A stretch of DNA of 64,000 nucleotides from Vesta saturnalis (Eukaryota > Arthropoda > Insecta > Coleoptera > Lampyridae). Numbering within the stretch: position 1 is the stretch's first letter; every line of letters starts with the position of its first letter. A program made the translations under genes and the position numbers. Location: the NCBI GenBank assembly GCA_036346205.1, contig JARFJB010000379.1, positions 3,515,001-3,579,000 of the forward strand, read 5' to 3'. Below the pieces are notes generated by a model. The model was given only the letters and a program-made list of their open reading frames with translations. It was not told where the DNA came from and did no database searches. Positions 10,805 through 19,464 of the stretch are shown here, in pieces.

Positions 10805-11144
10805 ACTGAATATGGTGGAAACTGTACAATAGTATACGTATTATTCCTCCTTTTAACTCAAAAGGACCTTGTGGAGGCGTAGGTAACTTCGTGTAAGAAG
10901 GAGGTGGCCTCGGTTTTGTATTGAAGAGGAAGGAGTGCTAACCTTAACCAAATTATTGACAGAAAACCTTGAAGCAGTGGACCCTCCAGTATTGACAGGT
11001 AGCCTTGGAACAGTGAAGTTGTCAAGATCGTTATAGTAATACGTGTTAATAATGTCGAGATCTCGTCACTGACCCGCATGTAAAAAAGAGGGAAAGGTGA
11101 GATATAAATACAGAGGAGTGCATGTGAAGTCAGTATCGTACACA
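10805..11144. promoter_or_regulatory. Divergent intergenic region with TIR-like motifs
   Basis: This 340-bp gap separates the minus-strand frame starting at 10804 from the plus-strand frame starting at 11145. It holds copies of terminal-repeat motifs, including ACCTTGAAGCAGTGG and CAGGTAGCCTTGGAACAGTG. The right terminus has CAGGTGGTAGCCTTGATAAAGTGG in the same orientation. There is also a perfect short hairpin, CCTTTT-AACTC-AAAAGG, at 10850-10866. A shared promoter or protein-binding region is inferred from the layout only. Confidence 0.4.
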
Positions 11145-11330
11145 ATGGAGAACATCTTACGACAAGCGGTAGAAAAGGCGAAGATTGCCAGTATTATAAA
11201 TTTAAGTGAGTATCGTGATATTTTAATTAATAATGTGCAGTATTACATAAACAAAAGTAAGTCGAAGTATGTTAGTGTTGGTCTGTCTCTTCGATTCAAT
11301 TTTGAAGCAGTCGTGAAACTGTGGATCTAA
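11145..11330 (+). CDS. Unidentified small plus-strand ORF of the element
   Basis: The frame begins MENILRQAVEKAKIASIINL and runs 61 codons to a stop. Two strong donor-like sites (A|GTGAGT after 11208 and A|GTAAGT after 11252) lie inside it, so it may be a first exon spliced to the frames downstream. It is mostly helical and I recognise no family. It is the first of three successive plus-strand coding-like segments. Confidence 0.35.
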   Translation: MENILRQAVEKAKIASIINLSEYRDILINNVQYYINKSKSKYVSVGLSLRFNFEAVVKLWI

Positions 11331-11373
11331 GAGTAGTGGAGTGACATTTGATAAGAAGGAATAGCATTTACTT

Positions 11374-11679
11374 ATGGACAATCAGGGAATAATTACAAAT
11401 TATTTCTACTCACCGGAAGGATGGGAGTCTATGGAACAGTTATGGAGACTTCTTAAGATAATAAGTTATCGACTGGATCTAATACCTACTATGAATTTTT
11501 CATTATTTTATAATAAAATAATACGTGCAGCAGCGGAAATCTCTGAACTTGACATAGGCAGGTTAATAGCACCATTGCAGGATATATTCGATCCCAATGT
11601 AGTATGTTTTATGGAAATTCTTGAATTTGCCAAGGAAAAACTGAATATTGATGTAGAAGTTGCCAAAGCGGAAAAGTAA
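11374..11679 (+). CDS. Unidentified 101-aa plus-strand ORF of the element
   Basis: An ATG at 11374 opens a 101-codon frame beginning MDNQGIITNYFYSPEGW. Its later part is predicted to be helical (the ISELDIGRLIAPLQDIFDP region) and it ends KAEK. The amino-acid use looks genuine and not like a repeat. It is followed closely by a segment carrying a Cys/His cluster. I do not recognise a family. Confidence 0.45.
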   Translation: MDNQGIITNYFYSPEGWESMEQLWRLLKIISYRLDLIPTMNFSLFYNKIIRAAAEISELDIGRLIAPLQDIFDPNVVCFMEILEFAKEKLNIDVEVAKAEK

Positions 11680-11719
11680 AAAGTGGGGGTAACGAGCATA
11701 TAGAGAACAGGAATACATA

Positions 11720-12130
11720 ATATATGTTATATATAGGAAGTATGGGGAGGAATACATCTTTGTGAGAAATACTTGCAAACACATGATGATGGTGTAATGT
11801 GCATTTGTTGTATGAATCGATTAATAGAAGAACTTAAAGAAATATCTTTGGAGCAATTTGTACACGAAATAGAACGGTATTTACCAAATTATGAGTCATT
11901 AGATGACGACTCGCCAAGTGAAGGTGTGCATTAATGAGTCCAAAACGTAGTTCACTGTATAATAGCATGGAACGTGGCGCATAGGCACGCGCAAAAAGAT
12001 GAATGGGAACGATTAGCTAGAGATTCTGCCCGATTTAAAAAAATAATAGAAGACTGTGATACTATAATCTCACCAATCCTCGACAATCAGCACCGTCAGT
12101 GTGTGTTTGTCAAACACTTTAGTAGTATGT
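11720..12130 (+). pseudogene. Cys/His-cluster segment of the element (frameshifted)
   Basis: Plus-strand frames around 11735-11933 encode RKYGEEYIFVRNTCKH, then DDGVMCICCMNRLIEELKEI and FVHEIERYLPNYESL. A second piece (about 11956-12130) reads AWNVAHRHAQKDEWERLARD and then KKIIEDCDTIISPILD. Together they give a C..H..C..C plus H.AH.H pattern that suggests a small zinc-binding domain. At least two frame changes are needed, so it is broken or spliced. Insect ambisense ssDNA viruses carry small Cys-rich NS3-type proteins, and a relationship is conceivable. I cannot support it without a database search. Confidence 0.4.
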
Positions 12131-12211
12131 AGTGTTATATCTATATATGTTAAAAAAAATATTTATGGCATAATAATAGTACAACATATAGAAGTAAGCG
12201 TACACAACGTA

Positions 12212-12545
12212 TTATATAATATCTTTGTTGGAAATCCAGGAATTGTGAGAATTATCAACACCCAGCCACTTAACGAGAGATTTATTCCCTTGACGTCGGA
12301 TTACACGTTCAACTAGGTGAATGTCAGGATGTTTAACACTTTGAAGTTCCGGCTCATAGAACCGGCCTTGAATCTCCTCGTCACGACTATGGCGTAAAGT
12401 GTAGGTGATTGGGCTTGAACGTTTTACTGTTGATATTTGAAAGACTTCGCAACTCCAATTAGGTGTGTAATCCTTAGAGAATATGCTTCTATATTTGCTA
12501 ATGCGCACATAATCCCCACTCGAAATTTCTTTCTCTACTGTTCAA
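12212..12545 (-). pseudogene. Integrase C-terminus with chromodomain (Polinton-type)
   Basis: The minus strand encodes SGDYVRISKYRSIFSKDYTP, then NWSCEVFQISTV, then GRFYEPELQ, then LVERVIRRQGNKSLVKWLG and NSHNSWI. This is the order seen after the catalytic core in retroviral-type integrases of Polintons and related elements. It comprises an SH3-like DNA-binding segment (YxPNW...F.I), a YE.EL.K block, and a chromodomain whose aromatic cage lies in the KWLGxxxxHNSW motif. The catalytic DDE core is not found upstream, where the frame closes near 12545. The fragment is therefore a remnant about 100 residues long. Its presence between TIRs with a 6-bp duplication supports a Polinton-type origin. 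Confidence 0.75.
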
Positions 12546-12692
12546 AAGTACAAACCAAATACATATTGCTTGGGGATAGTCTATACGAAACAATCCGCCG
12601 TTTAAACATGAATTCAAAGTAGTAACGTAGACATACATTTGATTTATGCCTGTTGCTTCTAAGGTGTCCTTGAAAAGCATTCTGCGGTACAT

Positions 12693-13109
12693 CTATTGAA
12701 CAATCAGTGCAGTGTACAATATCAACACTTGTGTTACTCCTTTTTGTACAGAGTCATTGAGTTGATCTAACTTACGCTTCCTTGAGTTATTCAAACTCGA
12801 TGGCCCTGGTTTCGCAAAGGAATCACTATCACGCTTGTGTTCCACATTGTTGCGGTTTAATCCTGATCGCCCGCGTTGTGCAAAGGAATCTTCTCTGTTG
12901 TTGTCGACAGTACTGGCTTGCACCGTGTTGCTACCTGTGGTATGATTTTGCGACACAACCTCCTGCGCTCCAAAAGGTAGGGTAGTTATTGATATCCTTA
13001 TCCAACATGAAGTTTTTTGTTGTCGAAGTAGAGAATCCTTCCTAGAAAATTTCTTCAGACATTCAGATTCAAACGCTTTGTTACGATCTGTAACAAAAAG
13101 TATATACAT
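12693..13109 (-). CDS. Unidentified basic, Ser/Asn-rich ORF
   Basis: This minus-strand frame of 138 codons starts just upstream of a TTTTGTTACAG acceptor-like site, so its real N-terminus may be spliced. The middle contains two similar stretches, EDSFAQRGRSGLNRNN and DSDSFAKPGPSSLNN. They are followed by SRKRKLDQLNDS, which resembles a nuclear localisation signal. The sequence is predicted to be disordered. No family is recognised. It lies directly upstream of the integrase remnant on the same strand, in a different frame. Confidence 0.4.
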   Translation of the reverse strand: MYILFVTDRNKAFESECLKKFSRKDSLLRQQKTSCWIRISITTLPFGAQEVVSQNHTTGSNTVQASTVDNNREDSFAQRGRSGLNRNNVEHKRDSDSFAKPGPSSLNNSRKRKLDQLNDSVQKGVTQVLILYTALIVQ

Positions 13110-13180
13110 AAGTAAGGGTTATGTTACGTGTTTTCTTATGATTCCTTTGGTAACACAGTTTTCTTTCACCTTTGCTTCCT

Positions 13181-13600
13181 TTACTTTATTTGATTAATTA
13201 CAACTGTTATCAAAAGAATCTTATCCAGCGATGCGAACGAGGACGCAACGTAACATATCGCCAGGAATGGAATTATGGCATACGGATGTCTCAGGTTGAG
13301 AGGTATAGTAGTGTACGAGTTGGATAGGAAGGGTAATCGGGATCGAGTGTTGTTGCTCACACATATTCTACCCAGCATTGTAGATCCTCCTACTATGTGC
13401 TTTGGGAGGAAGCAATGGATTATAACCAATTGTTTGACAGAAACTCCGTGGCGCAAGTAGGGCTGAATACACTTTGGGGAGAAGATACTTCGTTTTCCAC
13501 TATATCCCACACTGGTGATGGCGCAGGTAACTGTAGCATCGGCGCTGCAGGACTACTAGATAATAATAAGTTATTTATCGACCATTAATTATCCAAAGAG
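13181..13600. other. Element interior with competing short frames
   Basis: Both strands carry 60-110 codon frames (minus 13510-13181, plus 13275-13460 and 13397-13588). None has recognisable motifs and none is clearly better than its rivals. Coding is possible but undecided. Confidence 0.35.
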
Positions 13601-13690
13601 TCTGCAGCAGCCGCAGGACTGAGGATACTTTCTGATGATGTTTCCATTTGCTCCAATTGTATCGGGCAGTTCATGGGACTCCACTCCCGA

Positions 13691-14365
13691 TCAAACTCGT
13701 CGATACAAGTGGGGCTCAAGACTCTCATAAATATGTTCCTGACCTCTACTTCTAGTGTAGAACTCTTCTTCGATAGATTCTGCAGTAGAAGCAGGGCTCA
13801 ACAAACCCTTTAATGGATTTCCTACTACCCCACGCTCTAAACGTGTTGTCAATGTAGACGTCTGATCATTAGGTACAACACCCTCAGAGGTCTGAGTAGT
13901 CGCCAGCACCGGTTGCATTACAGTACTGGAAGAGGAATGGTGATCCGCAATTGGAGCCCATTCTTCCTCAAATTCGGCAATGCAACCATGATGCACTGCT
14001 ACCTGATCTCTCACGGGTGACGATGTAGTCTCATACGGATCACTTACAGGTTGTAGGGTGAGCAGTATTTTGTCCAGGGCTGCCTGCTCATAGTTGCATG
14101 ATAAAACCACATCCAAGTCGTCCGCTGGAGGTGGTGTATCTAAAAACCGCAAAGCTATTTCACAGTTATCCTGGTCGAAATACTGCTCATTCTCCACCAG
14201 GCCGCCCTCAGCACCACCTTCATAGAGTAGCTCCATCACCTCCTGCACGTGACCCGTATGAGGTCTTGCTGTCAGCAACTCCCGTAGGATGGGGGTATTA
14301 TCACGGGGTACTATGTGAATATTACTATGGATAGTAATACGACCACCTAAGAAGTAGAAGAACAT
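13691..14365 (-). CDS. Unidentified acidic 224-aa ORF of the element
   Basis: This is the longest intact non-repetitive frame in the element. It is open for 224 codons on the minus strand, with ATG at 14363-14365. It is acidic, with blocks such as EEEWAPIADHHSSSS and a C-terminal SIEEEFYTRSRGQEHIYESL. It has no predicted transmembrane segment or signal peptide. The N-terminus is hydrophobic only over the first residues (MFFYFLGG). No family is recognised. Its intactness, beside decayed neighbours, is notable. A consensus acceptor is not obvious upstream, so the ATG start is tentative. Confidence 0.5.
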   Translation of the reverse strand: MFFYFLGGRITIHSNIHIVPRDNTPILRELLTARPHTGHVQEVMELLYEGGAEGGLVENEQYFDQDNCEIALRFLDTPPPADDLDVVLSCNYEQAALDKILLTLQPVSDPYETTSSPVRDQVAVHHGCIAEFEEEWAPIADHHSSSSTVMQPVLATTQTSEGVVPNDQTSTLTTRLERGVVGNPLKGLLSPASTAESIEEEFYTRSRGQEHIYESLEPHLYRRV

Positions 14366-14715
14366 AAATTACTTATCTGGTGCAATAATAGGTGAAAGCG
14401 ATTTCTTACCTCTGTTAATTGCAGGTGCCGTATTGGCTTCTACGGCGCTAGCTGCATATTGGCTTGTAGATTCTAAAAGCAAATGTTCTTCGTGTAAATA
14501 CATATGCAAATACATCAAGTAGTATATAAGATTTTGAAAAGTCCACAAAATGCTTTTATGAAAATATTACATGCCCAAAAACATTTTTGAAAATGTCTTC
14601 TAAAAATGTATGAAAAACGTTGTTTTAGTGGGGGAACACCTATATTTAGCGAAACGAAAACAGTAGAAATCATTCGTACAACTGCTTCTACAGTATCGAA
14701 TAACCACTACTTACC
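14366..14715. other. Short gap between opposing ORFs
   Basis: This is AT-rich sequence between the minus-strand ORF start (14365) and the plus-strand Pro-rich ORF start (14716), so it is a second divergent arrangement in the element. No distinct motif is seen. Confidence 0.4.
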
Positions 14716-15118
14716 ATGAATTCTTCTAGATCAACTTCCCCATCATCTGGCAACACTGAATTACCTCAGGTTATTTTTCTTGGTATTGATACACTTCTAA
14801 CATTCTTTTTCTTTTTTTCAGGTTGATGTGCTTTCTCGCACACCGTCGCCTGAGGCAGTATTTTATGCTGACTCCTCTATCCCCGTCCTCCCACCAACTC
14901 CAACCCCACAGGTTGATGCTATCCCCCGATCGCCATCGCCTAGGGCATTTATTTACCCCGACTCATTTATCCCGCTGGCGTCATCAACACCTCTCCCCGT
15001 CCTGCCACCAACTCCCACCCCTCAGGTTTCTTCCTCTGAAGTCGTATATGTCTCTTCTTCGCATTCTTCCCCATCACCGTGGGTTGCCAAACCAGTGACG
15101 ACGAAATATATGAGATGA
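14716..15118 (+). CDS. Spliced Pro/Ser-rich ORF with internal duplication
   Basis: An ATG at 14716 opens MNSSRSTSPSSGNTELPQ, ending at a CAG|GTTATT donor (exon 14716-14769). A 52-bp intron with a T-rich tract ends in TTTTTTTCAG. The second exon, 14822-15118, continues in phase as VDVLSRTPSPEAVFYADSS. The protein contains two related units, each with SP(E/R)A(V/F)xY.DS and ending LPPTPTPQV, followed by a Ser-rich tail that ends at a TGA. The total is about 116 residues, and it is probably disordered. No family is recognised. The intron is small but has good sites. The ORF borders the simple-repeat block. Confidence 0.45.
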
Positions 15119-15296
15119 CGACCGTAGTCCTGGATTCTGAGCATCCACTATCGTAATCAAGCTCTTCAACAAGTGGTCTTTCCTAGTGATCGAGATAGAC
15201 ATAGTAAGTATGACTGACACAGCCCTCCAACTACTTACGCTTTCTTTCCAGAAAGAACCCAGATAGCGAAGCACCAGAGAGACAATGACGATGACA
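15119..15296. other. Spacer before the simple-repeat block
   Basis: There is no convincing coding sequence. A CTTTCTTTCCAG acceptor-like site at about 15250 is followed directly by sequence grading into the GACAGATA array. Confidence 0.4.
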
Positions 15297-16537
15297 GTTT
15301 AACAAACAGACAGACCAGATGACAGATAACGTGACAGAGCAGATAGACAGATGACAGATGACGTGAGATCAGAACAGACTAGACAGATGACAGATAGACA
15401 GATGGAACAGATAGACAGATAGACAGATAGACGAGATAGACAGATAGACAGATAACAGATCAGACAGATAGACGATAGACGATAGACAGGATAGACGATA
15501 GACGGATAGACAGATAGACGGATAGACAGATAGACGGAAGACGGATAACGGATAGACGGATAGACGGATAGACGGATAGACGGATAGACGGATAGACGGA
15601 TAGACGGATAGACGGATAGACGGATAGACGGATGACGGATAGACGGATAGACGGATAGACGATAGACGGATAGACGGATAGACGGATAGACGGATAGACG
15701 GATAGACGGATAGACGGATAGACGGATAGACGGATAGACGGATAGACGGATAGACGGATAGACGGATAGACGGATAGACGGATAGACGGATAGAACGGAT
15801 AGACGGATAGACGGATAGACGGATAGACGGATAGACGGATAGACGGATAGACGGATAGACGGATAGACGGATGAACGGATGACGGATGACGGATAGACGG
15901 ATACGGATGACGGATAGAACGGATGACGGATGAACGGATAGACGGATAGACGGATGAACGGATGAGACGGATGAACGGATGACGGATAGACGGATAGACG
16001 GATAGACGGACGGATAGACGGATAGACGGATGAGATAGACGGATAGAACGGATAGAACGGATAGACGGATAAGGATAGACGAGATGACGGATAGACGATG
16101 ACGGATAGACGGATAGACGGATGAACAGATGACGGATGACTACGATGACAGATGAGACAGATGACAGATGAGACAGATGGACAGATGGACAGATGGACAG
16201 ATGACAGATGGACAGATGGACAGATGACAGATGACAGATGACAGATAGACATGACGATAGACAGATAGACAGATGAACGAGATAGACATGACGATAGACA
16301 GATAGACAGATAGACAGATAGACAGATAGACAGATAGACAGATAGACAGATAGACAGATAGACAGATAGACAGATAGACAGATAGACAGATAGACAGATA
16401 GACAGATAGACAGATAGACAGATAGACAGATAGACAGATAGACAGATAGACAGATAGACAGATAGACAGATAGACAGATAGACAGATAGACAGATAGACA
16501 GATAGACAGATAGACAGGTAGACAGATAGACAGATAG
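15297..16537. repeat. (GACRGATA)n simple repeat, about 1.24 kb
   Basis: The unit is 8 bp. GACGGATA variants fill most of 15490-16110 and GACAGATA variants fill the rest, especially 16260-16537, which is almost pure. Indels disturb the phase in the middle. Long Leu/Ser/Tyr/Val/Cys or Arg/Pro/Ser/Ile frames on the minus strand are artefacts. The array ends 20-30 bp inside the right terminal inverted repeat of the Polinton-like element. Confidence 0.95.
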
Positions 16538-16558
16538 TGGTAACCTTGGAAATTGCAA

Positions 16559-16667
16559 TTGCAATTGTGCAACCTTCGTCAGGTGGTAGCCTTGATAAAG
16601 TGGTAACCTTGGAAATGTGGGACCTTGGAAATGTGGTGTGTTCGAGAAGTCTCCAAACTCACCTACT
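16559..16667 (-). repeat. Right terminal inverted repeat
   Basis: This segment is the inverse of 9307-9400, ending ...CTCCAAACTCACCTACT. A 17-bp segment with CCTTGGAAATGTGG is tandemly doubled relative to the left end. Confidence 0.85.
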
Positions 16668-16673
16668 AATGAA
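16668..16673. repeat. Right target-site duplication AATGAA
   Basis: It matches 9301-9306 exactly. Confidence 0.85.
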
Positions 16674-18234
16674 CATACAGCAATTCTACATGAGAGAAGT
16701 GGTATTAAAATTAGCGGCTCTCCAACTGACACCGAACTTATACTACAGGTAAATATGTTTAACAAATACTTGTTGATATAACTAATATAAATATAGTTAA
16801 TTTCCTTGTAGGCAATCGTAACCTGCTGAAGGCAATATAGGTACGTGTCTTATTCAGAGGTAAGATGTTTGTTAAATACTCGTTAACTGAACTAAAGTAA
16901 ATGTTCTTCTTTTGGTTGTAGAAAATAATTTATTTATGCATGCAAGAAAAAGGAAAGAGATGACCTGTGGTTGCGAATGCTTATGCGTTTTTCAAAGCAG
17001 CCAAGCAACGAGCAAGCAATCCCCAGTACGTGAGCTACAGCTGATCGCAGTTTATCAGCAGCACAATCCAAGCAATAAACCAAAGATATACAGAACAGAT
17101 ACTCTTGTTATATCAAGCAAGACAACCAAACGTAAACATGAACTTGGATGTAATCGTAACTGTAAAGTTATATGGACACCTCAATAGATGGAAACTTAAA
17201 TATATGGAAACGTAGGTTTATGGAAACCCAAGTTAGTTTCTAAAACAAAAGTAAAGAATGAAAACGATGTTTATTCAGTGATAAGGTGTTACCTCTAAGG
17301 TAGAATACGAGCGGCAGTTCGTTACACCTATTACTTTGAAGAAGTAATATGAAATTATTTTTTGTGTGAAACCTGAAAGAGAAATTCTAATTATAACGAG
17401 GTTAACAAGATCTAATACGGCTTAGCAAAATGTGTAGGTGTAGTGAAATATTTCGATTACATCCGCCTTAAATAGCGATTATATCACTTTTATACAATAA
17501 AACGATATTATACAGTGAAAATTTTCCATAAAAATGATGCTTAACATCTAGTAAATGGAAAAAAAAGAAAATTTCCTAGAAACTTTTCACCCATCTACAG
17601 CAATGGCGATTTTGAAAAGAAAGCCAACGCCTCAAGAAACAATTTTACAACTTGAAAAACTACTCCTTTCAAGTCATTGTTACCACCTTTAAATGTATAT
17701 TGTTAACAGATGTGTGTTTTCAAAATAAAGCATGATAAGTAAGATGCAGTTATGTAATGGTATCACCATCTAGTGGTGATTTAGCAAAGTAACAGGTACC
17801 TATAAAATGTAAGAATTTTGAAAACAACCAGAACCTACGTTCATCTCAGAGATGGCGCTGTAGGTATTAATTGAAGTTAAATTTTGTAAAAAAGAGTAAA
17901 CTTTTAAATACAGAAGTAGATACGAGAGAGAAATAATTTTCGTATAATGTAACCGCGTACACGTCTTAAAAGAAAATTGTATGTGAAGTAGAACTTAACT
18001 ACAGTCAGAATTGTTTGTATATCATTTAATGCATCATACTCATTCGTAAATGCCGTAAATACAGAAATTTTAAATAATTTAGTACAGAAAATAGAAACTA
18101 GTAAGCTTAAAGCATGTTACTAAATGTTTAAGTCATAGATACTTATTTAAGGTCGCTTTTAGAAACAGTAACCAGATAAGAAAATACAATCGATCCTGTA
18201 TCGATTTTTGCACGTTACAAACATTTAGGAAATA
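16674..18234. other. Intergenic region, no recognised gene
   Basis: A 91-codon plus frame at 16912-17187 is Cys/Lys/Asn/Gln-rich and preceded by a TTTTGGTTGTAG acceptor-like site. It lacks recognisable motifs, so it is noted and not called. The rest is AT-rich. Confidence 0.5.
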
Positions 18235-18929
18235 CAGGGTGATTCATTCGAATTATTTAACAAAGTTCAAAGAAATTCTCAAATATAACAGTTGTAGAAA
18301 AAATATTGTTTGTATTTCGTGGTAAAATTCGTGTTCTTTGGCCACGACAAGTCTCGGCCAAAAATTAACACTCTCATATGCCATTTACAAAACACTCATT
18401 TTGCACACTTAACACAAAAATATGTATATATCTATTAATCTCTATCTGACGAAGTTTTAAACGTCATTCTGATACAGATTGTTTTTACAATGTTGCTGTC
18501 TTCGTTATAAACGTATAGAAAGGAGGTTGCATAGTTATCCTAAAAAATTGAAATTAATATTACTTCATTTCTTTTAATTTAAGTTAGCATCTAGATGTCT
18601 ATTAACCTCTGGCTGTCATGAAGTTTTAAACGTCTGCTTGACATAGATTATTGTTTTTGCGTTTACAATATTGCCTATTTTCATAATGAACATCTTATAA
18701 AAGAGGTTACATAATTATCCTAAAAAAATGTTATTAAAATAATTTCATTTCTTTTAATTTCCATTTTTTAGGTTGGAAGGTCGTGTGGTGTTCTACACCA
18801 GATATTTTGTTGATTAAAATACAACAAAAAATTATTGTTTCATAAAAATACCGCACAATAAGCAATCCGGAATTCAACTTAAAACTGTCAATAACATCTC
18901 ATCTGTGAAGTTATTTAGGATTCACCCTG
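18235..18929. mobile_element. MITE-like element with CAGGGTGA inverted ends
   Basis: The left end reads CAGGGTGATTC after a TA. The right end reads GGATTCACCCTG, giving an imperfect inverted match of about 11 bp. Inside, a segment of about 160 bp is tandemly duplicated (about 18421-18572 and 18600-18765). It has shared blocks ATCTATTAA..CTCT, GAAGTTTTAAACGTC, TAAAAGAGGTTACATAATTATCCTAAAAAA, and ATTTCATTTCTTTTAATTT. There is no coding capacity. The ends resemble Tc1/mariner-type termini. Confidence 0.55.
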
Positions 18930-19464
18930 TGTAATGTATATGATATCTCAACTTAAAATCTAGTTACGCGTTTCATAGTTTAAAGTACGTAAAATTTACG
19001 TGAATATTAATACATTCACTTCAGGAAGTACCAAATTAACGTAGCAATAAATTTCATGCAATAAATATAAACAGGGGTATTAGGCGAATTTTATTTATTT
19101 TATTTAAAAAAAAATTAGGAAAGTTATTATTCACAGAACTAAAATATCTCGGATTGACCGTTCGTGTATAAGCAGCTTTAGAATTTGTGTTACTTTTGAT
19201 TTATCATTAAAATGAAGGTTACAGCTGTCAGAATTTCTACAAAATTATGCGCGTAAAGGAAAACTCAGTTCTGCTTCTAAAGATCAATCATTGCATTTTA
19301 ATTGTTGATGGGTTATAAGTTATCGTTTTGTATAAGTGTCATTATTCAACGGTGATGTATATGTAAAAAAAACCCATAAAAAATTTGTGATGTAGTTAGG
19401 AAAATTATCTTCGCACTTTTCTACATGCTCTTACATTCAAATTTTCATTAAAATTTTTTTTGGA
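18930..19464 (+). other. Region upstream of the STIMATE start codon
   Basis: No gene is recognised. The sequence should hold the 5' untranslated region and promoter of the STIMATE gene, but I cannot place a transcription start or a 5' non-coding exon. Confidence 0.4.

Larger units (their letters stand above)
9301..16673. mobile_element. Polinton/Maverick-like 7.36-kb element with TIRs and 6-bp TSD
   Basis: The element proper is 9307-16667. It begins AGTAGGTAAGTTTGGAG and ends CTCCAAACTCACCTACT, so its termini are 5'-AG and CT-3'. The inverted ends match over about 100 bp at roughly 93% identity, apart from a 17-bp duplication in the right copy. The direct repeat AATGAA flanks both ends (9301-9306 and 16668-16673) as a perfect 6-bp target-site duplication. 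Terminal inverted repeats, AG ends, 6-bp duplications and a retroviral-type integrase are the published hallmarks of Polintons/Mavericks. A minus-strand integrase C-terminus with a chromodomain lies at 12545-12212. Polintons are usually 15-20 kb, so this is internally deleted, non-autonomous, or a relative with different gene content. The other frames inside it are not recognised. Confidence 0.8.

Noticed and set aside
15299..16765. Long minus-strand frames of 488 and 370 codons
   Set aside because: They translate the 8-bp GACRGATA repeat, and every frame is open because the unit lacks stops. They are not genes.
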